Notes under the pieces: model-generated
Database searches by the model: none
Told to the model about the DNA's origin: nothing
What the model saw: only the letters and a program-made list of their open reading frames with translations
Part shown: piece by piece, positions 36,082 through 47,534 of the stretch
Position numbering within the stretch: the stretch's first letter is position 1
Layout: every line of letters starts with the position of its first letter
Assembly (NCBI GenBank): GCA_035772405.1
Contig: JAYKKM010000009.1
Span: 591,001-655,000 of the forward strand
Source of the DNA: Chrysogorgia sp. JL179-B06
Lineage: Eukaryota > Cnidaria > Anthozoa > Scleralcyonacea > Chrysogorgiidae
Length of the DNA: 64,000 nt
Direction of reading: 5' to 3'
Made by a program: the position numbers and the translations under genes

Positions 36082-36515
36082 GTTGATGTACCAAGCATTG
36101 TTCCAACTGAATTCAGACCAGGGGATATGTTGTTGGACAGGCCTGATGACCTTCTAGAGTTTCACCATCCAATTTCAGGAAAACAAAGGTATATTGTTGG
36201 AGACAGGTTTCACACAAAAACTGATCCCCATAAATCACCCTTATGTGCTTACCATGATATTAGATTGTGTATGCAGGAAAAATCTGTTAAGACCAGCTAT
36301 CAGGAAAGCGAAAATCATCGCAAGAACTTTTTGAGATTGAGAAGTTAAACTATGCAGTCATTCTGTTCATTTCCTTTATAATTATCTGATGGACTATTAT
36401 CATAATGAGCAGATTGTGGAAAGGCAAATCGAAAACTTGCAAAAGTCACTGAACAATGAACAGAAGATTGTAAGGGATGTTTACCATAGGCTCAATATTG
36501 AAGCAGTTTAAGTAA
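36082..36515 (+). pseudogene. Exon-like relic containing HKSPLCAYHDIRLC and KTSYQESENHRKNF
   Basis: After TTTTTAG, the frame reads VDVPSIVPTEFRPGDMLLDR, then HKSPLCAYHDIRLC and KTSYQESENHRKNFLRLRS before a stop at 36346. The same family pattern continues in other frames (NYLMDYYHNEQIVERQIENL near 36385-36440, then EQKIVRDVYHRL). I recall this C/H-rich segment from repeated cnidarian proteins, possibly transposase-related; the identity is not established. Stops and at least one shift show decay. Confidence 0.45.
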
Positions 36516-36694
36516 AGCAGGAGCTCATATGACTAAAAAGGCAATCTGTAGTACATTAAATGCCGATAAATGAGGAAAACAACAATAGAACAAATATAAT
36601 CCAAATTCCTGTTATGATAATAGAAGCATTCCTAAAATAATTATGCAATTCATTTGCTGTTTTTTCCGCAATTTCATATTATGTTGAACAGCTT

Positions 36695-37010
36695 TAGGGC
36701 ACCGGATTTAGTATCTGGCCAGATATTTTATATTATCTGGCCGGATACTGGATAATTTGTTTTTGACAGTTTGTCAAGGCATATTAAATTTGTGTTAATT
36801 CAACTATAATAAAAAAGACATCACATTTCGGTCACAATGCAGGTTATAGCCCAGAAACTACTCAAAATATGCCAATTCAACTATTCTACCTGAAAATAAG
36901 GACTGAGCCTTGTATACAAAAATATCCAGTATCCATCCGGATATTTTTCAACTATCAGGCAAATCCTGTATCCGGCCGGAGAGTAAACAGCACTATCCGG
37001 TGCACCCCTA
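36695..37010. mobile_element. Non-autonomous hAT element
   Basis: Ends are TAGGGCACCGGAT and ATCCGGTGCACCCCTA (complement TAGGGGTGCACCGGAT). Flanks AACAGCTT (36687-36694) and AACAACTT (37011-37018) are an 8-bp target duplication with one change. The body is rich in ATCCGG words and lacks a transposase. Confidence 0.8.
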
Positions 37011-37018
37011 AACAACTT

Positions 37019-38677
37019 CCTGGTTTGGATTTCGTTTTCAAACAACCAATGGGAAATATGACTGATAGGCAAACAAAAATAAAATTCAAAACAGGAAGTT
37101 GTTCAATAGACATTGTTAAATGAATTGGTCAAACAGCAAATGAATTTCACATTTTAGGATACTATTATAATTTCCACTGCAGTAAGGCACCAAGTTGCCC
37201 TCTTCAAACTATTTTGTGTAAATAAATATTACAACATATGTACAGTAAAGAAAGTTAAATAATGGGTTTGCCACAGCTACAGTTCAGTTCTCATCTTAAA
37301 GGGTGTAATCTTTGAGTGCCTGTTTACATTCCTTACAGGCCCATTCTTCATCTTCCCCTGGCATGGATACTTCCCCCGGAACATTCGCTAAAATGTAGGG
37401 AAAGTAACATTGTTTGGCACCAAATAAATCCTAGATTACACTTTTATTCTATTCTCTCGTGAGTTATTTATAATAGTGATTTATAAGGCAAGGTGTATAT
37501 CGGTGAATAAAAACCAAGATGAAGTTGAGATTTTTATTCACTGATATTCACTGAGCCTCAGGTGAATAATTGTTTTAATAGTAGTTAAATCATGAGCGGC
37601 CAATGTTTATGGGCAGTTAGTTACAGGCGAGCCATTGTAACTGCCCGTAAACATCGAATGTTTTAACGAACTTGAAAATACTTTGTTTCGAAGTTGTAGA
37701 AACGGCACAAACAAATTATTTTAACTCCAAAAAATCTCAATTTGAGCAAGTTAACTTTGATAAAACATTGATGTTTTATTAATCAATGTTTTATCCAGGG
37801 TTAAAGATGCTGATTAAATATTAATTTCTTTTGAATGAATTTTACAAGTATAAATACATTTTCCCACGCGTGATTTCTATAATCACTTAATGTATTTATA
37901 CTACTATTAAATCATCATGATTATATACACATTTTCCTACACGTGATTTCTATAATCACCTAATGTATTTATACTATTACAGTACTAGTAATCATGATTA
38001 TTAATTTATATTTTATACCATAAGTTTTATCTACTGTTTGTATCATCTTTTCCAAGTAAATAAAAAACAGATTAAACATTGTTTCAAACACAAGGTAATA
38101 GCAGAGTGTTTTCACTGGATGAAACATGTTCAAGTAAAGGCCAATTTGGCAAGTTTGTTCATTTGGCATATTTATTATAAATTTTGAAATTGAATGTTTC
38201 AAAGATTTAATTACAAGGGAACTACAGCACATGAAAAGTGAATTTCAATATCATACGGGGCATGCAATTATTTCAATATTCACAGGTTGTGACATTTTAT
38301 AAATAGAATTCTTACTGTACCTGCATTTGGTGTTTCTAGTTGTGTTGTGGTATTAGAAGCCATATCATCTGCAATACTATCTAAATGGTGAATAAGTTCG
38401 AAAAGTATTTAAAAAAATTAATAACCATACCTGAGATGCAAATAGAAACTAGTTTTCTAATGTTTTGGGCAGCACTAGAGCAGCACTTGTTCCTCAAGGC
38501 CTCGGGTGGTTAACTTTCACAAACCTCCCTCGACTTTTGGTACATTTAATCACTAATCAACATCATTGCCATACTATTACTTATAATTATTTGTTATTAT
38601 TGCTGATTATAGTTGCATACCTTCTTGTTTCCTGCTTGCTTTTTGCTGCTAGCATCCCTGAATAATTATCAACCAAA
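37019..38677. other. Non-coding with small inverted and direct repeats
   Basis: GTATAAATACATTTTCCCACGCGTGATTTCTATAATCACTTAATGTATTTATAC near 37849 and a close copy near 37925-37975 are direct repeats that each fold on themselves. TGTTTATGGGCAGTTA / TAACTGCCCGTAAACA near 37601-37655 forms another hairpin. No gene. Confidence 0.6.
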
Positions 38678-40503
38678 TATTATAATCTTCAGCACAACTA
38701 AACTTATAAACTTATTTTATAAAGCATATTTACCAAAAAATTAGTGGTTCCATTAATAATAGAAGATAATTTCCATTAATAATAGAAGAAATAATTTATA
38801 TGAATAATGATAGCTCTTTACTTCTGCTTGTATCATTGCTGTAATTATAATTGGTATACAGACGAAAGACAAAGGAATGTAATCCAAGTTTGCATTGTAA
38901 TCATAAGTCAATTTGTAAAAACACAGTTTTAGTGATGATTTAGATTAAATCGAAAATTTTCTATTAGAGTAACTGAAATTTATACCGGTACAAAAATTAT
39001 TCTGTCATTGCAGTTCGTCTGGATAAAATTGAAAATTTATCAGTATAACTGTGTTTTTACTTTATGATTTAACAATAAAGTCGGCTTTAACAATAAAGTC
39101 GGCAAACAAAACCAACTAAGTCGGTTTTGTTTGATCTACCGCGGGATATATATCGCTAATATCCCGAATATGTCATTTAGTGTCCTAAAAGTAGGGGGCG
39201 GAATTTGAATATTCCCAGGGGAGAGCGGGGCTGAGTGAACTGCACAATACAAACAACAAAGGGAGCAAACACACATAATGCACGGTGCTATATACTGCAT
39301 ATAGCACGGTGCTATAACCTGTATACAGCACTGTTTCCAGTCATAGCACAAAATGCACGACCCAAACGAACAAAAACAACTCATTTTATCAAGAAATAAA
39401 CACGCAACTATTACTGTTTTATTTCCACACTCGAACCTTCCTCATCTTTTCGCGAAAATTATGTACTTTGAGTTATCCAAAACTCCTCGTCACTATTGGA
39501 GGCATCCATCCTAATTACATGTTGCTCCCTAAAATTCTCACTGACCACGAGTCTCTAATTGCCCAGCAATTTTATGTAAATCGCAAAGCATATTATAATC
39601 TTCAGCACAACTAAACTTATAAACTTATTTTATAAAGCATATTTACCAAAAAATTAGTGGTTCCATTAATAATAGAAGATAATTGCCATTAATAATAGAA
39701 GAAATAATTTATATGAATAATGATAGCTCTTTACTTCTGCTTGTATCATTGCTGTAATTATAATTGGTATACAGACGAAAGACAAAGGAATGTAATCCAA
39801 GTTTGCATTGTAATCATAAGTCAATTTGTAAAAACACAGTTTTAGTGATGATTTAGATTAAATCGAAAATTTTCTATTAGAGTAACTGAAATTTATACCG
39901 GTACAAAAATTATTCTGTCATTGCAGTTCGTCTGGATAAAATTGAAAATTTATCAGTATAACTGTGTTTTTACTTTACGATTTAACAATAAAGTCGGCTT
40001 TAACAATAAAGTCGGCAAACAAAACCAACTAAGTCGGTTTTGTTTGATCTACCGCGGGATATATATCGCTAATATCCCGAATATGTCATTTAGTGTCCTA
40101 AAAGTAGGGGGCGGAATTTGAATATTCCCAGGGGAGAGCGGGGCTGAGTGAACTGCACAATACAAACAACAAAGGGAGCAAACACACATAATGCACGGTG
40201 CTATATACTGCATATAGCACGGTGCTATAACCTGTATACAGCACTGTTTCCAGTCATAGCACAAAATGCACGACCCAAACGAACAAAAACAACTCATTTT
40301 ATCAAGAAATAAACACGCAACTATTACTGTTTTATTTCCACACTCGAACCTTCCTCATCTTTTCGCGAAAATTATGTACTTTGAGTTATCCAAAACTCCT
40401 CGTCACTATTGGAGGCATCCATCCTAATTACATGTTGCTCCCTAAAATTCTCACTGACCACGAGTCTCTAATTGCCCAGCAATTTTATGTAAATCGCAAA
40501 GCC
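38678..40503. repeat. Near-identical 913-bp tandem duplication
   Basis: Unit 1 (about 38678-39590) and unit 2 (about 39591-40503) match almost base for base. I noticed only TTTCC/TTGCC near 38771/39684 and TTATGAT/TTACGAT near 39063/39976. The copies are directly abutting. Each contains palindromic GCACGGTGCTATATACTGCATATAGCACGGTGC-type words. A Cys-rich 82-codon minus-strand frame is repeated in both but has no other support. Confidence 0.95.
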
Positions 40504-40506
40504 CAT

Positions 40507-40632
40507 AGAGATTTCACTTTGACGTACGTAATTTAAATAAAAAGAATAATCTATTGAAAGTGATCTTTAATGCATTCAATAGTTTATTTTAAAATTTAAA
40601 TTACGTACATCAAAGTGAAATCCCAATAGGAA
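40507..40632. mobile_element. Palindromic MITE of about 125 bp
   Basis: GATTTCACTTTGACGTACGTAATTTAAAT at the left is mirrored by ATTTAAATTACGTACATCAAAGTGAAATC at the right. It directly follows the tandem duplication. Confidence 0.85.
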
Positions 40633-40681
40633 ACCTCCTTTGTTGGGTAATAAGAAAGTTATTGAACTGGACCTCGGTCAA

Positions 40682-41549
40682 TTAGTTGTTTATAGTTGTG
40701 CCATTGATCATTTGGCAGGCGAGATTAACATTTGCAGCATTATCATGAATACAGGCAAACACACGATCTTCAAGGCCAAATTCTTTCATCGTGTCGTTCA
40801 CCTCAACAGCTAAATTCACACCGGTATGACCATCAAGGCTTGCTCTTGTCGCGAGGACTTTGCATGTCATTTCCCATTCACGAAGGAACAATTCACGAAG
40901 GAACAAGGAACATTGCACCACAAAAAATATTAAAATTAAATAATAAATAAATAAGATATTAATTAGCAGAGCAAAACATGAAAACAGGTGTAGATTGAAA
41001 GTTACAACTTGGGAAGAAACTGTCAATTTAAATCTGTGACTTACCTGTAATTGTGCAGTAACTATCCTGAGCCATACTGGTCCAGCCGTCAGTTGTAATA
41101 GAGACATCATATTTCAATCTTTCCAGTTCGCTCTTTAAAGCTTTTATGCCCGCAGTGTGTCGAAGCATGACCAGTTGACGGATCGTTTCTCGTTTTGGAA
41201 TTTGATAGGTTGGCCATGCATGCTTAATGAGATCACGGAACCCAGCATCTTTAACAATGCAAAATGGACGCAAATCTTTAACACAGACGTTGGCAATATG
41301 CGCAGTGATCTCTTTTGCTTTGTCAACTGATGGGTCAATCTTCTTTTGAAAAAAGCTCGTTATCGATGAACTGCCAGCGCTAGTTGATGCGGTTGGTTGG
41401 TAAACGTTTGAGTGGCGTCTAGTAAGGTGTTCTCGAAGATTTGTTCTATTGCCATGTCGTCGAATTGTTGCGTCGCAGTGTTTGCATTTCGCTGATGGTT
41501 GATTCTCGGCAACAAAATGGTCCCAGACGTCACTTCGGCTTTGAGACAT
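40682..41549 (-). pseudogene. ZBED/hAT transposase, two 5' exons only
   Basis: Exon 1 (41549 to about 41043) encodes a BED finger (VWDHFVAENQPSAKCKHCDATI...LREHLTRRHS), a linker with FFQKK and the hAT stretch KYDVSITTDGWTSMAQDSYC, and ends at ACAG|GTAAGT. Exon 2 (about 40900-40682) encodes MTCKVLATRASLDGHTGVN and MKEFGLEDRVFACIHDNAANV, then stops early. The C-terminal dimerisation region is missing, so the gene is truncated. Confidence 0.75.
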
Positions 41550-41598
41550 GTCGAAAAGACAGAAAACTGTGCGACAAAGCGCAAGTTGAATGTGTCAG

Positions 41599-41975
41599 GT
41601 GTCATGTTTGAGCAATGAAACTGACACGTTTGGGCGGTTAAATATTAACAAACATGTTTTGCTCATGCACTTGAAAGGTTGTAAGGTTTCCCGATTTTTT
41701 TCGCACGTTTCTAACTTGTAAGCATGTATTATACCTGTGGCATTACTAAATAAAGAATACAGTTGTATTTCAGAACTTGATTGAACGTAACACCAGCAAA
41801 TTAAAATATAACTTTATTCTTTATTACTTAATAACCTTATAACCTTGCTTACAATTACAAACGTGCGGGGGGGAAAACGGGAAACCTTTCAAGTGCATGA
41901 GCAAAACATGTTTGTTATTAATGTTTAACGCCCCCAAACGTGTCAATTTAATCGCTCAAACATGACACTTGGCGT
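41599..41975. repeat. Inverted repeat upstream of the hAT gene, about 100-bp arms
   Basis: GTGTCATGTTTGAGC..TGACACGTTTGGGCG..AACATGTTTTGCTCATGCACTTGAAAGG is mirrored from about 41875 to 41975. It could be a MITE or a rearranged terminal repeat of the hAT element. About 170 bp separate the arms. Confidence 0.75.
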
Positions 41976-42304
41976 GGCGAAACTAACGTTTTGAAACGTG
42001 AAACAAGGTTTTAAAATCCGCACGCCACAATGTTGAACGCAAATGGTAATAAATTCTTCTAATAAAAAACTTTAAAGATATTTTCGCAGCACTGGTAAAC
42101 CCGATCAGACTATGGTAAACTTTGCACGCTGCGAGTGAATTTTTTAATCTGGAAAGAAATTAACTCATTCCCGCATCATACTGTGTGGTGTTATATTAAT
42201 CGATTAATTGGGAGCAGCTCTAATGGGTACCCGGTAACAATGGGTGTGGAATGCCATATAAATCTCTTGAGTGAGAATCAAAAATTTTAAACTTGCCTTC
42301 ATTA
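41976..42304. other. Non-coding spacer
   Basis: No frame, repeat or RNA gene was recognised. Confidence 0.5.
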
Positions 42305-42601
42305 GTTTTAAAGTGCATATACGAGAATTTTCAATTTTTTTCTAAAAATCGGTCGTATCGAGGCGATTCTAACGATATATAATATACCTTAAACGGATAA
42401 AAACTTCTCGAGATATCTTGCATCAAACATAGCAAAAAAATAGTTTTTCCAAAACATGGCCGGGAGAAAAGAGTCTGAGTCGACGTCAAATCGGGAACAA
42501 GCTGTAAGACGACTACAGTTGTTTACTATAGTTTGGAGAGACAGGCTGCAGCGATTTATCGATTACTCTGTATTTTGTGACAATGTCTACATCTGGATCT
42601 T

Positions 42602-43045
42602 ACTCAGACGAAAGTTCAACAGTGGACACGCATTTGGACTTATCTGCCAACTATGAACTCGGTTGGAGGAATGAGAATCTGCTTCACTAGATGCAGATTC
42701 CCCGCTGACAAAGACGGCCGGAGAGACGGTGCGGTTGTCCTACCATATGACGATGAACCAATTGCTGATGAAGAATGGGTTCGGACATATGAAGAAGATA
42801 AAGAGAGAGAAGATTCGCGTTGAGTCTGTTCAAGAACGATTAGACGGTGGAGTTCCTAATTACTTATCTCATTGCGTCGACACTCGACACCAAAATGACG
42901 ACTGACCGAGCGACTGACATTACTATTATCGGTTGAATATTGTCTCGGTGCAAATGAAACTCAGTGCTGTCTAGAGATTGAGAGGTGCGTGAAAGCATTG
43001 AGTTCTGACGACGTCCTACAAGATGTCGAAACGCCACCATCATAA
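42602..43045 (+). pseudogene. Relic resembling cnidarian P2X7-like intracellular-domain proteins
   Basis: An ATG at 42602 begins MSTSGSYSDESSTVDT. Shifted frames then give ADEEWVRTYEEDKEREDSR and ERLDGGVPNYLSHCV. The last open part (42926-43045) reads LSVEYCLGANETQCCLEIER then CVKALSSDDVLQDVETPP. The C...ECCxEIExC...D.VL.D pattern matches the Cys-rich segment of the P2X7 C-terminal-like domain in many invertebrate genes. It ends before the expected CIT-HP motif. Similarity is from memory. Confidence 0.4.
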
Positions 43046-43485
43046 CAGCAAAATTCTACTTACAGTGTACGCATCTTCCAAACCTTTGGTGATACCTTCG
43101 ATGATATTTATATGACTATAGTTATTATACTTCGAAGCTGATAATCTTAAAGCCTATTTATTGAATGATGTGTAACACATGATGGTACACATCAACTATT
43201 AGTACAGTAAATATCACTTGCAGGGTCATTTATCTTATTTGGGCTAATTCCTCCAAAACTAAAATAATATATTGTCCCTCCTCAGTAGTCAATAATTTCT
43301 CCACCAAATTTTCATAATTGCATAGGTGCTTAGCTTTTATTTATTTATTTCAATCTAGTGACACAACATTAAACTTTTTGGGGTTTGTACAATCAATATC
43401 ATATAGAGAATTTATTCTCTCAGCTTGTCGATGGTACATTGGAAAGGCTGAGAATACCATATTATAACCATCATCTGTGTATCAG

Positions 43486-43800
43486 TCAATTTGAACAAAA
43501 TTTAAAACAAGTGGGGATGAATTTACAGGCTTTGAGGAAGATGACTCAGACTGCTATAACACAATTTATAACAACTTTATCTTGATTGTCTTGGGCAATC
43601 TAAAACATTCTTATGACCCTTCATGCTGACCCTTCATTGGGAAGGCTGATCTCACCACCCCATAGCATGAAGGGTCATAAGAATGTTTTAGATTGCCCAA
43701 GGCAATCAATATAAAGTTGTTATAAATTGTGTTATACCAGTCTGAGTCATCTTCCTCAAAGCCTGTAAATTCATCCCCATTTGTTTTAAATTGTGTTCAA
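43486..43800. repeat. Foldback with about 130-bp near-perfect arms
   Basis: ATTTGAACAAAATTTAAAACAAGTGGGGATGAATTTACAGGC...CATTCTTATGACCCTTCATGC on the left is mirrored by GCATGAAGGGTCATAAGAATG...GCCTGTAAATTCATCCCCATTTG on the right. It sits inside the TIR element. Confidence 0.85.
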
Positions 43801-43947
43801 ATTGTTAATGGTAGTATGGTTTGGCTCTTTGGCTTTGTGTTGTTTCCTCAACTTGAGATACTACAAAATAACACACGAAGTAAAACAACTTGTTAAAATA
43901 CTCTAGTAATCCTCAAAATCATTGTGCCATAAAGACCATTTATACCA

Positions 43948-44170
43948 GCTGTTGTGGTCTAGTGGTTACCACACATGTCTATGAGCTGGGAGACACAGGT
44001 TCAAATCCTGGGTCGGACCACCACTCAGGGTCTTAAAAATAATCGAGGAGAAAGTGCTGCCTTTGCAATAATATCAGCAAATGGTAAGACTTTCGGTTGA
44101 CCCTCGGAACCCCTATCAATTGGGCTTCTAGCCTGTTGGGTATTCCGTTCACGAAAGAGTGATACATCTA
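43948..44170 (+). mobile_element. tRNA-derived SINE
   Basis: The head (about 43950-44022) has box A TGGTCTAGTGGTT and box B GGTTCAAATCC in a tRNA-like arrangement ending in GACCACC. The body has AATCGAGGAGAAAGTGCTGCCTTTGCAATAATATCAGCAAATGG and the tail ends in AATAAACTAAACT. I recall this body sequence in cnidarian-type SINEs. Confidence 0.75.
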
Positions 44171-44494
44171 ATAAACTAAACTAAGACAATTTGTTCATGT
44201 TATTATGTAATTAATTCGGTTTCCAATTGCATTGGCTCATCATCCTTCAAACAAACATAATTTGGAAATTTCAGTTTCAACATATTCGTGTATTTTAACT
44301 GTATATGGAAAAGTGGCTTTAATAACAGATGTATTTAATTACCTAATCAGTGCCTGTAACTGGAGAAGACTTGCAGCTGACAAGATGTCCAATGACAATT
44401 ATTTCCTTGGTCTGTTATTTATAGTTATAGTAAATAGTTATTTATAGTGGCTTATTGTTTGTGATAAAAATTATTTGAAATATGTTCTCAGTGC

Positions 44495-44823
44495 TCACCT
44501 TGCGTCGTATCGCTCTTGCCGCTCACCATGAAAGTTCTTCGCGATCATCTTTGTTATTCCAATTTCATCTCTCTTTAGCCACGGAATGCAGGCCTTCGTT
44601 GGTCCTGGCAAACCAAATTTTCTAACATAATCGTGTGGATTGAAGTGTTTAGAGCATACGCAGCTTGACCTGGAAGGCTCCCATTTGCGCTTAACAAAAT
44701 CTATCCAACGTTGCCGTATTTCTATTGCCTCCGGTCTCAAATCACCAGCATAAGCTATCTTGTGCTGTATTATACCATTCTCAGGGTCTGGCTTGTTGGA
44801 AGACCTGTATACAACGCATCGCT
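44495..44823 (-). pseudogene. THAP zinc-finger exon
   Basis: Reading leftward from about 44818, CVVYRSSNKPDPENGI, then LRPEAIEIRQRWIDFV, KWEPSRSSCVCSKHF and a PWLKRDEIGI end follow the THAP pattern. The second zinc Cys of the C-x4-C start is Ser and the start Met is replaced by a stop upstream, so the finger is broken. The CSKHF pair is kept. A donor AAG|GTGAGC at about 44499 marks the exon end. THAP domains are typical of P-element and related transposases. Confidence 0.7.
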
Positions 44824-45087
44824 AAGGGCTTTTGTCCGCAGTTGGATCGCTAAAACCAAGTAAACAACTGTAGTCGTCTTACAGCTCGTTCCCGATTTGA
44901 CGTCATCAGCGTTATTCGGACTCCGACTCTTTTCTCCCAGCCATGTTTTTGAAAAACTCATGTTTGGAACAAGATATCTCGAGAAGTTTTTATCCATTTA
45001 AGATATGTTATATATCGTTATAATCGTCTCGATACGGCCGATTTTTAGAAAAAATTTGAAAATTCTCGTATATGCACTTTAAAAGTT

Positions 45088-46056
45088 GCAACAGTGCTGC
45101 AGTCAATTGTTAACAGACAATGTTGATAATTTGTGAATCCAAAAACAGATTATCGAGAGCATTTTGCAAAGAAAAAAAGGTTCATCCCTACTTGTCATAA
45201 ACAAATCACCAGCAAACAAGTCACTTTAACCGTGACCCAACCAGTGGTCCAGCCCAACCCAGAGAAATGCCACCAGGTAGATATGCATATTACTGCAATA
45301 TCATCAGTACTGCCAAACATATTAATTGTGCTAATTAAATAACATTATTGTGCTAATGTAACATTCTCTGCTGAATAAAATAATTTTCTGTCTGGCATTA
45401 GCTTGAGTGAATACATGAACTGCCGCCTTGCCCCAGGCTAAATGTCTTTAAAGTATAAAGGCTATTTCCAGCAGACAAATTGTATTTAGGAATGGTGGAT
45501 CCCACGAAGTAATATTTTTTTTGATTATGCATGTATTATTGCAGTCTAAGCTATTTAGTCTAAATTTTCTCATATCGCCTTGGCTATAGTTTTTTAGATG
45601 GATCAACAACATCATGATATATGGTTGGAACAAATATTTGAGCAAACCACAACTTTTATATTGTTTCTGTGAGCTGTTGTAATGTTGACAGATAAAATAT
45701 ACACTCAGATAAAATAACATCAACATTGTTACAATGTAAAATGAATTTTTTAAATGTATTCCAAAAGATACCTTGGTGACAAGAACTGCAGGTATTATTT
45801 TGGTTTTAACAAAGTTATTGTTTGCAACCAATTCTGGCTTTGTATTGCTCAATTATGATTCCCATATTTAAATCAATGTTTAGTATTTAATTTAACTGCA
45901 AGACAATTAACTATCTAGATGTTTATAATTTTGACAAGTGCAGAGGCTAGAGGCTACAGTCTGTTCAGTAAGTTTGTAGACAGTGACTTCGTTTAGTTTG
46001 ATTTTAACGAACACAATGCGGGAATTGCCCATTATCTTGGTTAAAACTTAAAGACA
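45088..46056. other. AT-rich non-coding stretch
   Basis: No convincing frame, RNA gene or inverted repeat was seen. Confidence 0.5.
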
Positions 46057-47525
46057 AATTACCTTGGCAGTACCACTATTAAACCGCATGGGCCGATCGA
46101 GTGAAAGTAGCACCTGACCAAAATAAATGTTAGACTGTCGGTGAAGTCGGGCATTTGCAACGAGATTTTCAAATGGTTCCGACAAACAACAAGGTTCAAT
46201 ACTAGATTTCGGTATACGATAATTACCTTGTGATAGGACACACGATAAGTGGGACACACGCGTGTGCGGGACATGTGAGTGAGGGAGTCGTTGTTAGAGT
46301 GTCGGCCATGGTTGATGAGTTGATAGAGATATTACAATAAAGTGCGATTTACTCGACTCGTGTTTGGGTCTATTGACTATCCTTAATAGCCACTCTTACA
46401 CTTGGTTAAATCTTAAAGACAAATTTACCTGGCAGTACCACTATTAAACCACATGAGCCGATCGAGTGAAAGTAGCGCCTGACCAAAATAATGTTAGATA
46501 TTATAAACAACAATGGCGGCCAAAAACAAACGATGTCGGCAAACTTTCGCTGTTTTCCGTAACGTGTTCGGTTGTAACGTAGTGTCCTCAATCTCACAAA
46601 CATACATACGTACAAGATTTCGATAGCTAAGTGTATGATGACTGCGTCATCAGACACAAAAATAGGTACGGAACGCGTACATATGTCTGATGACATGAGA
46701 CAAAACTGAACAATACAGCTTAAAATATGAAACAAAAATAGAAGCACGATTATATTAAATAAATATATTATAACAGCGTATTATATATTATCGAGATAAC
46801 AGCGTATTATATATTATCGAGGCTACTAGCTACATTGCAATTACTTTACAGAATATCTGTGTTTATCCAAACACACAGGATGTTGCGAGATTTGAGAAAA
46901 GCGTAAAAACTGTCCAGATTTTGGTTGTATGTACAAATTTTGCTCGATTAGATTTTGGTTGAATATCCAGATTTTGGTTGAATATCCAGATTTATCCAGA
47001 TTTTGGTTGAATACAGTATCCAGATTTTGGTCGAATATCCAGTGTGCACTTTCAGCAGATTCATTTTGATCGGCTTGTATTTCAATAAGTGTGAAGTTAT
47101 CTCAGTATTTGCTAACTAGTCATTAGTAGACACAAGGGATATTATTGCGCTCGCCCTTTTAGCTTTTTTGTAATGGACATTCGATCGGTTCCTATGGGAA
47201 TCCATATAAATCGTAAGTTTTAGTTATGTTATTGCGTTACCTTTGGTTAATACGCATGATTTGTGTTAATTTATGGTACGCTTTGTAATCGCATGATTTA
47301 GGGTTTTGAATAGCGCTTAATTGTTGTTATTAATCATTACTGTAGTTTTCACCGCATTTTGTGGAGATCATTGCGGCAATGCAACAAATATCTCGGCAAA
47401 CTTTCGCTGTTTTCCGTAACGTGTTCGGTTGTGACGTGGTGTCCTCAATCTCACAAACATACATACATACATACATACAAGATTTCGATAACTAAGTGTA
47501 TGATGACTACGTCAGACACAAAAAT
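46057..47525. repeat. Interspersed direct repeats and a 20-bp minisatellite
   Basis: GGCAGTACCACTATTAAACC.CATG.GCCGATCGAGTGAAAGTAGC.CCTGACC occurs at about 46066 and 46430. GGCAAACTTTCGCTGTTTTCCGTAACGTGTTCGGTTGT and the following 90 bp occur at about 46537 and 47396. CCAGATTTTGGTTGAATAT repeats about six times at 46913-47043. Confidence 0.8.
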
Positions 47526-47534
47526 GGTTTAACC

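Larger units (their letters stand above)
42305..45087. mobile_element. DNA transposon-like unit with >200-bp terminal inverted repeats
   Basis: The left arm (about 42305-42530: TTTTAAAGTGCATATACGAGAATTTTCAA...CTCGAGATATCTTG...GAGAAAAGAGTC...GGGAACAAGCTGTAAGACGACTACAGTTGTTTACT) is repeated inverted at about 44855-45087, with one internal indel and scattered changes. The unit carries a P2X7-like relic near the left arm and a THAP exon near the right, each reading inward from its own arm, plus a SINE and a foldback. No catalytic transposase was found. Confidence 0.75.

Noticed and set aside
39136..40297. Two identical Cys-rich 82-codon minus-strand frames
   Set aside because: They are identical only because they lie in the 913-bp tandem duplication, and they span palindromic non-coding sequence with no family resemblance.
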